Below, one piece after another: positions 55,837 through 64,000 of a stretch of 64,000 nucleotides of DNA (the stretch's first letter is position 1; every line of letters starts with the position of its first letter). Below the pieces are notes generated by a model. The model was not told where the DNA came from. It made no database searches and was given only the letters and a program-made list of their open reading frames with translations. Both the position numbers and the translations under genes were made by a program. The DNA is from Siphonodentalium dalli (taxonomy: Eukaryota > Mollusca > Scaphopoda > Gadilida > Siphonodentaliidae): the NCBI GenBank assembly GCA_032622095.1, contig CP136065.1, forward strand, positions 66,269,031 through 66,333,030. The letters run 5' to 3'.

Positions 55837-56270
55837 ATTTCGTGGCGAGGGAACCGCGGGAAGCGAAATAATCAAACGAGATTTCGTTTCATTTTGGCGG
55901 TTTCGGCGGTTTCGTCGCGACACCCGGAACATGCCGGTAAACCGACCAGTTTAGCGAATGAAGATGCAACGCAGTAGCACCTGAAAGAAAAACATAGCAT
56001 ATGAAATCACGGCTTATAAACGGTGTCTCGTATTAAAACGAATGGGAATATCATACTAGTAAATAAATCAAATCGATATAAAACATGCAGTTTCTAGAAA
56101 TATGCGTACGTCTACGAATAAGCTGGCACTTTCCCCTCAATGAGATAAGTAGACTTTAGTGTAATTTTAACTTTCTAAATACAGGAACCCCAAAGGGACG
56201 TATTTAAAGTTACCCCTTGCGATAAGTGGGTAGACTGTATGTCTATAAACGGGGGGCGAGGGTGCTTGCC

Positions 56271-56627
56271 CATATGGGGCGCCATCCCTGCAAATATTCG
56301 TTTTCGGAGATATCTCCTCGTAATTCGGAGATATCTCCTCCTTTTCGTGGAGATATCTCCTTGGAATTGCAATTCCTAGCAGATATCTGCTTGGACTATG
56401 GTCCATTGTGGAGATATCTGCTTGGATCCAAGGAGATATCTGCTTGGATTATGGAGATATCTCCTTGGATCCAAGGAGATATCTCATCGCAACTACGAGA
56501 TCTCCATATTCCAAGCAGATATCTCCTTGAAACCGAGGAGATATCTCCATATGTGCGAGCAGATATCTGCTTGGACCCAAGGAGATATCTCCGAAAACGA
56601 ATATTTGCAGGGATGGCGCCCCATATG
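56271..56627. repeat. Palindrome-array element with 47-bp perfect TIRs, copy B
   Basis: Same structure as 7884-8240, with both 47-bp TIRs still perfect. Some units differ: 56532-56549 retains an intact GGAGATATCTCC where copy A is mutated (8147-8158), and one unit near 56480 carries a change absent from copy A. Confidence 0.9.
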
Positions 56628-57826
56628 CCCATGTATGAATTCAAGGGCCCGCTATTCAATTTTGGCAACGATGTTCAGGAAGGGTGAGAAAATATGGCCG
56701 AATACGCTGATGATCATTCACATGAATCAGTAATAATTAATGAGTGGGTGACATCCCTTAATTACCCCTGGATCTTGAATACAAGATAGAATAGAACTGC
56801 GAATACTATACGTACCATGCAGTTAAGAAACTATATACATGTAGTATAGAATACTATTCGATAGTTATCTCATACTAATATCACAATTTTCACAAGTACC
56901 ACTTAACAGAGGGGTATTACTATACCGGTATATGAATTCCGCGTACATCTTGAAATTGGCCTGAAAATAGGGGAGTGATTCCCTCATTAACGGTCGTTGC
57001 AAATTATTGGGGACATACGTTAATTGCGATACCTGTAAATAACGATTTCGTTGTTTCCATTATTTGGTATGGGAAACCGAAATATTTGTTAGCAGGCCTT
57101 TCGATCCTCATAATCTCTTTGTTTTATTTCATATATAATGGGCTTATATTTGTGAGTATATATTGACTGGAATTTTGCATTACTTGTGCTTTTACTTGCG
57201 TTTCGAACGTTGGTTACAATATATCGCAATTTCAATATCGTATATACTGAACACGAGCTCTTTGTTGTTGCCGCACAGGGTGTGTGCGTGGAAATCTGAG
57301 CGACAGCATCATCTACCACAATCGAATCAAGCAATAATAAATAATTATGGTTGAGTTTATATATATTCTTGGAGCCTCTCAGGTTTCCTTATTCATATAC
57401 AGGGCCCATATTTAGAGGACACTATATTAGAGTTCCTTGTTGAATATTAAAGCATATAGTTTCTCATCTCTAAAATACTTGTGAATGAATATACCACATA
57501 TGTGGCGTGATCATAATTGACGAATAATCTATTATAGGATCTGAAATCCAAATATCAGTGAATAGTATATAGACCCAGGGGCAATATACATAAGCTTCTG
57601 ATCGACACAAAAGCACACCAAGATGGCCATCTCAATACCTAAAGTACTATACGTCAGGAGAGTACGTCTTATATTGATAGTACTTAATAGGGGACCTGTG
57701 GTTCAATCTACTTCGACAGAATAGGTTATATATTTACTATTCCATGGAAATGGAATGTAAATCATTTGTGTAGCCGACACATAATGTAAGATTATTGCCA
57801 GTAATCATGAAAATCTGAGAATTCGG

Positions 57827-58328
57827 TAGATCATGCCATGAATCTCTACTTTAGCTACGCCCATATAGAGATCATACTCCACTAGTACACAACCTGGGAA
57901 CGTTTTGATGTTGTGACAGGAAAGTTTATAACATTGAAAAGGCAGTGCAGGTAATATATTTCTTAGTTATTACCTGTTCCTTAATAATGTAATTCGAAAT
58001 TGCATGATTTAAGTATCTTAATTATTTGTGAGCGATTTGGTTTTGCTTTGCTTACAATTTTGGGAATTTATTTATAAAGTTTATTGCGATATCGGCTCAC
58101 AAAAAAAGCATGTAATCTTGAGCTGGGACCACCCCCTAATTTGAAGTAGATTAAGGAACAAGTATTAACAAAGACATATATTCTATACCTTGTTTGTTCA
58201 ATGTTATATTATCAAGTTCCCTGTCAGAACATCAAAAGGTTCACAAGTTTTTTGTGAACCTTTTGATGTCTGACAGGGAACTGGTGTAATATGTAGTTGG
58301 AGTAGAGATTCATGGCATGAATGATCTA
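57827..58328. mobile_element. Non-autonomous TIR transposon, copy B
   Basis: Equivalent of 9440-9963, with a 22-bp deletion in the centre between TTTA direct repeats. The ends and internal hairpin are intact. Confidence 0.8.
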
Positions 58329-60805
58329 AGAGTTTGGATACTTTTTATATAACATTACTGTAAATTACTTCCGTTACCCAAAATGGATTTGGCTGTAGGG
58401 TCACTAGGGTGCATGTACATGTGCCATGTATTTAACTGGATGATTAATCCCATGTATTAGTTTAAGCCTACCCATTCATCTGAACGAATGTTCAGCTAAT
58501 AAGTCCTACTCATTCTGACTTCTTGTCGAATTTCCCTATATGAATGAATGGGATTCCATAGCATTTCTCTGCTCGCCATCTGCGTATTGGATATACAGTG
58601 CTTAACCAGGTCTAGGTGAAGACCATTCAAGAACCAAAAACTTTATAGGGTCGACACCTACTCAGATAAATTCAATACAACATCAATGGCCAACCTCTGT
58701 TAAACTTAACCCGTTGTCTTTGACCAGTAGTTCCCTTATGATATACATTATGTTCAAATGTTACCAAGTGATTACTGTAAACAAAAGAATATGAATCATC
58801 CTGCACTTTTATTATCTGTTTGTTTCTGTCATCTGCTTAATTATTTCTTCAACATCCCTCCGGATGACGCCCTCCAATAGACCATTCCAATCTACATTGT
58901 AGTACTGAGCAGGATACTTCATTCAGTAAAGAAAGAGTAATTTAAACAGACATGGCTCATTCAGATTTGGAGGGAATGAAAACAAAATATTGACATATAG
59001 GCTTCATATTATGGTCTGAATGGCACTTGCCATAGTCACAGCCATTTTCAAATTTTCTCCAAAAGTCAGACATACGTTCTTTATTTCTACCATATCAGGA
59101 ATAGATTAACACCGAATGCACTTTTCTGTTCCATGTTGTGCAAATGGCTTCTTTTTTTTTTGGGTTCCAAACACCGTGTTCACAATTGCATTTTTCATCA
59201 GTTCAATGCGTCTCTTAGGGTTACAGCATGCTCATAGAAAGGTGGTTCAGATATTTATCAACCTGTTTCAATACCAAGAAAAAGTCAAAACCAAATAATA
59301 TTATCTGTATTTTGGAGCGCAAAACGCCATGTGGCTTTGAGAATATGGAGAAAAAAATTGGTCAATTACAGACATCTCCTTATTATTTAAATTTTATTTG
59401 TTTTCATGCCGATAAAGTTTTTATTTTTGGGAAAACAGATTCATACAAGTACAAATGAGCAAAAAATAAACAATTAACACTTTGTTCAACTAATTCCATT
59501 CACTGGAAGGGGTGGGGTCTAACGACATGCTCCTATATTTGAGCTGCTATACATAATGGTAGTATACAAGAGACTCTTGTAAGCTATCATCACTTATAGC
59601 CGATATATATACATGTAAGAACAGTGCTTAAAGGCTGTGCGGAGTGGGGTGGGTTTAGCAAGTCCCTGCGCCCCAAGTAATAATATCATAGTTCCAGTCA
59701 TACAAATTTGAATTTTATATTATTGAATCAATCTCAACTACTTGAATTTAAATTTTAGTGTGTGTGCTCAGAGCCTTTGCATATATTACATTAATGGAAC
59801 TTCAATACTATATGTTGGAAAATGTGTAACTGAAATGAAGGTGAATAAATGATATCTGAATACACCCATATTCACCAGTATAATAACAGACTCAGTAAGA
59901 AAAACGTCTGCCATTTACAAAGTTAAATTTTAGCTGCTATATTTTATAATATTATTTGTATTTTGCTTTCATCCTCAAATTCTTTCATTTGTTGCAGTGT
60001 TCCCGCTGAACACCTGGCTAATGACATTTTAAACTGGTGACATTAAATAAGACATCTATTAACACAGCCTCTAATAAATAGGAACTTGTGGCAAAAGTAA
60101 ATAATTTTTTCCCTAACATTTTCAAGAAACTGGGACAGAAATGTTAATATTTTTAGAGAAATATTTATTGAAAATCTATTTTAACAAGACAGTCAATGAC
60201 TGTGGGGTCGCTCACCAGACTGCAAAGACTGATAAGACTGGGACTCTGGAGACCAAAACAGTCAGCACTTTTCATAATCACTTTAAAAGAAGTAGATTTA
60301 AACAGGATATGTGGCTAGAGAGACTTCAAGTATGTAGCTTGGTGAAAATCCACCTTGAAATTGCCAACTGTACACTGCTGATCACCCCCCTCCTCCAGCT
60401 CAACAAGTCCCCTCCCGACCGGGTTCCAGACTCCCAAGTCTTAGGTTGGAATTTCACAACCGACACCTCAAACTTTCTCAATTGTTGGAAATTTCCAATC
60501 TCACAAGCGCCTTTTTCTAAAACCATTTAAACATGTTTGAAGCCCAATTATCCATGGACCCAAAACACAATACATGTATGTCAGACCAATCAGTCAGGTG
60601 GTTCCAAGGTAGATGTTTTAATGAATTTGGTATTTCGATGATTTTATTGGACACAAAAGTGTTAACTCCCCATAGCCTGCCATTTCTTGACAGGTTGACC
60701 TCATTTTAACAAATCTGAATCTCAGTCACTAAAGGATCCTCCTGATTCCTCCATACTATATGTATTAAAGCTAAATAGTCCAAACTCTCTTGAGAAGACA
60801 TTTTA

Positions 60806-60888
60806 AGAATTACTATAGAGACATATAGTTATGTCCCTGGTCCCACGGTGGGACCAGGGACATAACTATATGTCTCTATAGTAATTCT
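60806..60888. repeat. 83-bp perfect palindrome, copy B
   Basis: Identical to 12433-12515; both arms remain exact complements around one central base. Confidence 0.93.
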
Positions 60889-61226
60889 CCCACCCTATTT
60901 AACCTGGTGACCCCATCTGAATAAATTTGAATCCCAGACACCAAAGAACCCTTCATACATATCATAAATATCAGTAAAATAGACCTGATGGTCCTTGTGA
61001 AGGAAGCATATTAAGAGGGAAACTGTCCCTCGCTTGGCCCCTATTTGACCAGGTGACCCCATTAAAAAAAATCTGCATTGCAGTCAAGGAAGAACATTCC
61101 ATTCTATATAAGCCAACTAGTTCTTGCAAACATATTTTAAGAATTACTATGTAGTGAAATAGTTAAGTCTCTTGCTCTGGCCTTATTTGACTTTGTGATC
61201 CCATTTTCACAAAGGATAAGAATTAA

Positions 61227-62184
61227 CTTCCCCAGTTGAAGTTGGTGATATTCACCCATTGGGCACCTCATTTATGAATTTTATCTTCTGCAAATTAGGG
61301 GATATAGAAACTTCCTAGAAGGGAAATTTAACTAACAACAATGTAAATTTGATACTATAGATACTTCCCAGAAGATGAGGCCTAAGCAGAATGAGGTCTC
61401 CAGAGGGTGAATTTGGTGATGCTAGCCTGCTGTGCGGGATAGCATCACAAAAAGCGTGTCTGTTTCTACATTGTGCATGCCTGGCCTAAGCAACACAATG
61501 TATTATACAATCAAGCCTTGAAATAGTGTGATAGTGTGTCTGTCATTTGCAGAATGAGGTCCCCAGAGAGTGAATTTAGTGACGCTAAATTCACCCTCTG
61601 GGGACCTCATTCTGATAAGGCCCTCAACTGCTATGGAAGATCTAGAATAAAATTGAATTTCCCCAGTTGAAGTTGGTGATGTTCACCCATTGGGCCCCTC
61701 AATTATGAATTTTATCTTCTGCAAATTAGGGGATATAGAAACTTCCTAGAAGGGAAATTTAACTAACAACAATGTAAATTTGATACTATAGATACTTCCC
61801 AGAAGATGAGGCCTAAGCAGAATGAGGTCTCCAGATGGTGAATTTGGTGATGCTAGCCCGCTGTGTGGGATAGCATCACTAAAAGCATGTCTGTTCCTAC
61901 ATTGTGCATGTCTGGCCTCAAGCAACACAATGTATTATACAATCAAGCCTTGAAATAGTCTGTCTGTTATTTGCAGAATGAGGTCCCCAGAGGGTGAATT
62001 TAGTGACGCTATCCTGCACAGCTTCACAGAAGATGAGGCCTAAGCAGAATGAGATCTTGAGACTCTAGATACTTCCCAGAAGATGAGGCCTAAGCAGAAT
62101 AAGGTTCTCAGAGGGTGTATTTGGTTATGCTAGCCTGCTGTGTGGAGCAACCCCCTGAATTCACCCTCTGGGAACCTCATTCTA
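61227..62184. repeat. Tandem/inverted GAATGAGGTC module cluster, copy B
   Basis: Equivalent of 12854-13812, including the hairpin 61550-61614 and the ~432-bp tandem period. Confidence 0.85.
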
Positions 62185-62752
62185 CAAATGCCAGACACTC
62201 TTAATTCAAACTTGGAGAAAATGAAATTAATCTGATTTTAATGACCACTGAGTGATAATGTAAACAACAAGGGTGCTTCATTGATAACACCATTAATCTC
62301 AGTTAAATTACAAATGACATGAATTACACTCTCTGGGGATGGAAAGCACTATGGCACAGCAGATGTTATCTACCCATCTGCCAGTTGTATAAATATGTGT
62401 CCATCAGAGCACATGGGTGGCTTGCTGTAGTAGAGAATACAAGGATTTAAAGTCATTTACTGAACATTTCTGTACATCTGTCTGTTCCTGATTTCTCCCA
62501 AACCCCTGATTTCAACCAAATATAGTGGAGTGACTAGAGGTACCTCCCCTCCCCTCCCAAAGATGTAATGTCATAGGTTCTTCAAAATTTTAATGAGTTT
62601 TTTTTTTTAAATAAAATATTTTATTTAATAAAAAAAAAAATATTTATTAAAAATAAAATATATATATATATATATATTTTTTTTTGGTTAAATTGAGCAA
62701 TAAGTTAAATTGAAAAAAAAATTCAAAAATTCAGATTTATGTCCATAGCCCC

Positions 62753-63100
62753 ACCCACATTTGACCCAGTGACCTCATTTGAACAAATCTGAACCAGTCA
62801 CCCAAGGTACCCTCATACCAAATATGAACCCATTCGGCCCGACAACTTCAGAAAAGAAGTCGTTTTAAGAATTACTATGTGGAAAAATAGTTATGGTCCT
62901 GACATCAAAACTATTTGACTTGGTGACCTCATTTGAACAAATCTGAATGAGAGTCACCTAGGGAACATCCACACTAAATATGAACCAATTCGGTATGATA
63001 GTTTCAGAGGAGAAGATGTTTTTTAAAAAGTTGACAGACAGACGGACAGACGTAATGACTATAGCTCCACCGGAGACTTTGTCTCAGGTGAGCTAAAAAC
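62753..63100 (+). mobile_element. Hairpin-tailed tandem element, family F terminal part, copy B
   Basis: Equivalent of 14380-14727, with the GACAGACAGACGGACAGACG tract and the hairpin 63062-63095 followed by AAAA. Confidence 0.75.
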
Positions 63101-64000
63101 TCCATGTTTCTCCTGTGCTTTTGGCAATAATAATGCAAACTTGACTTCAAAACTATTTTCAAGCCATATGTTTTGTTGTTGCTATTGTTGGGAATAGAGC
63201 ATCTTTAGTGTTGAGAATTATGTAAATCCCATTCTTGTAATTAGATCCTATGAGAATTCATTCAAAATAATATGTGCAACAAAATAGACATGTCTTCAAT
63301 ATAAAATTTTGTGGAACATAAATTTAAAACATAAAGGTGGTTCCAATTCTTTGTTCTACAATTTCCTAGGGGTATCTAATTTTTAACTATTTAATTATGT
63401 TCATGAAGTATCAATCTTATTCTTCCTGTAGACCACCAAATTGCAATATGAAAAAAAGTCAAAAAATTAAGATGAATTGAAATTATTTTATTTTTCAACA
63501 AAACATTTATCAATACAAAACTCTACATATGTATATTAAACATTAGACTACAAACATAAGAATATATAGAAATTATCTGTAGAATATATATAAATAGATA
63601 TAAAATATTAATTATTGAACTAGACTCTAGTCCTATTTCTACAATAAATATATAATCAAAATTTCAAATCATTTGAAATGTTAAACTTCCACAGACTATC
63701 AGAGAACATTTGAAATATACAGGCCACTTTAATATGAGGTAAGCTAACTCATTAATCTAGGCGATGAATGTAATAATAATGGCTTTAATAACTATTTAAT
63801 TGTGTTGTTTTTGTCACAATTCGGAAAACAGGAAAAACAAGTGCAGTGCCAAGCATGGAATATGCTCAGTTTAGAATGTGGGTATAGCTAAGCTATAATA
63901 CTCCAGGCACATCAGACATGAAAGTGGAAAAGTAAGGAAATAAATCGGGGAAAGCTGATTTTAAAAATATTAAAAAGACCATAACATCGCGGACGAGTCA

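Larger units (their letters stand above)
55543..64000 (+). repeat. Segmental duplication, copy B (cut by window end)
   Basis: Direct copy of 7156-15642. It includes the same sub-features: CpG-dense module 55543-55917, palindrome array 56271-56627, TIR element 57827-58328, 83-bp palindrome 60806-60888, GAATGAGG cluster 61227-62184, AT block 62596-62690, and family F tail hairpin 63062-63095. The copy is open-ended at the right. Confidence 0.95.

Noticed and set aside
1-64000. tRNA, rRNA or other structural RNA genes
   Set aside because: No A/B-box plus cloverleaf pattern or conserved rRNA words were found by eye on either strand; a covariance-model scan would be decisive.

Overview
The window looks like nuclear DNA of a marine invertebrate, most likely a bivalve mollusc. 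It is AT-rich, peppered with ACATGTA-type words, and packed with short non-autonomous transposons. It also carries arrays of ~160-170 bp tandem units of the kind described for bivalve 'pearl' elements and related Helitron-like families. No open reading frame exceeds ~158 codons and none encodes a recognisable protein domain. There is no rRNA or tRNA gene, no bacterial-type operon and no CRISPR. The organism call is an inference from repeat style, not from a gene.

Layout. 0.9-5.9 kb: minisatellites, an ACA/ACG trinucleotide tract, a TTAA-flanked transposon end with twin palindromes, and one unrecognised minus-strand reading frame. 6.4-6.9 kb: a 130-bp tandem repeat loaded with nuclear-receptor half-site words. 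7.16-15.64 kb: copy A of a segmental duplication whose copy B (55.54-64.0 kb) runs off the window end. Each copy holds a CpG-dense module, an array of GGAGATATCTCC palindromes between 47-bp perfect terminal inverted repeats, a terminal-inverted-repeat (TIR) transposon, an 83-bp perfect palindrome and nested tandem and inverted repeats. 15.6-32.1 kb: TIR elements, two hAT-type elements with intact 8-bp target duplications, and successive ~160-170 bp tandem families, most ending in a GGAC-rich tract followed by a hairpin. 33-40 kb: mostly unique sequence, with the best candidate exons (34.7-35.0 kb), a ~1-kb inverted-repeat element and a TTAA element. 41-44.7 kb: dense arrays of the same hairpin-tailed class. 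45.6-55 kb: a mosaic of TIR and fold-back elements, three further palindrome arrays (CCGCGG, CTTAAG and CGATCG cores) and a 2.3-kb TIR element carrying repeated TGTCACGTGTGTTAC. 55.0-55.8 kb: a 294-bp-arm near-perfect palindrome marking the exact left edge of duplication copy B.

No genes can be seen to work together here. The candidate coding pieces are isolated exon-like stretches. The main signals are (1) the duplication with a palindromic junction, (2) several unrelated elements that share a palindrome-array plan, and (3) a large class of hairpin-tailed tandem-repeat elements that all point the same way. Alignment and identity statements are from reading by eye; no search was run.
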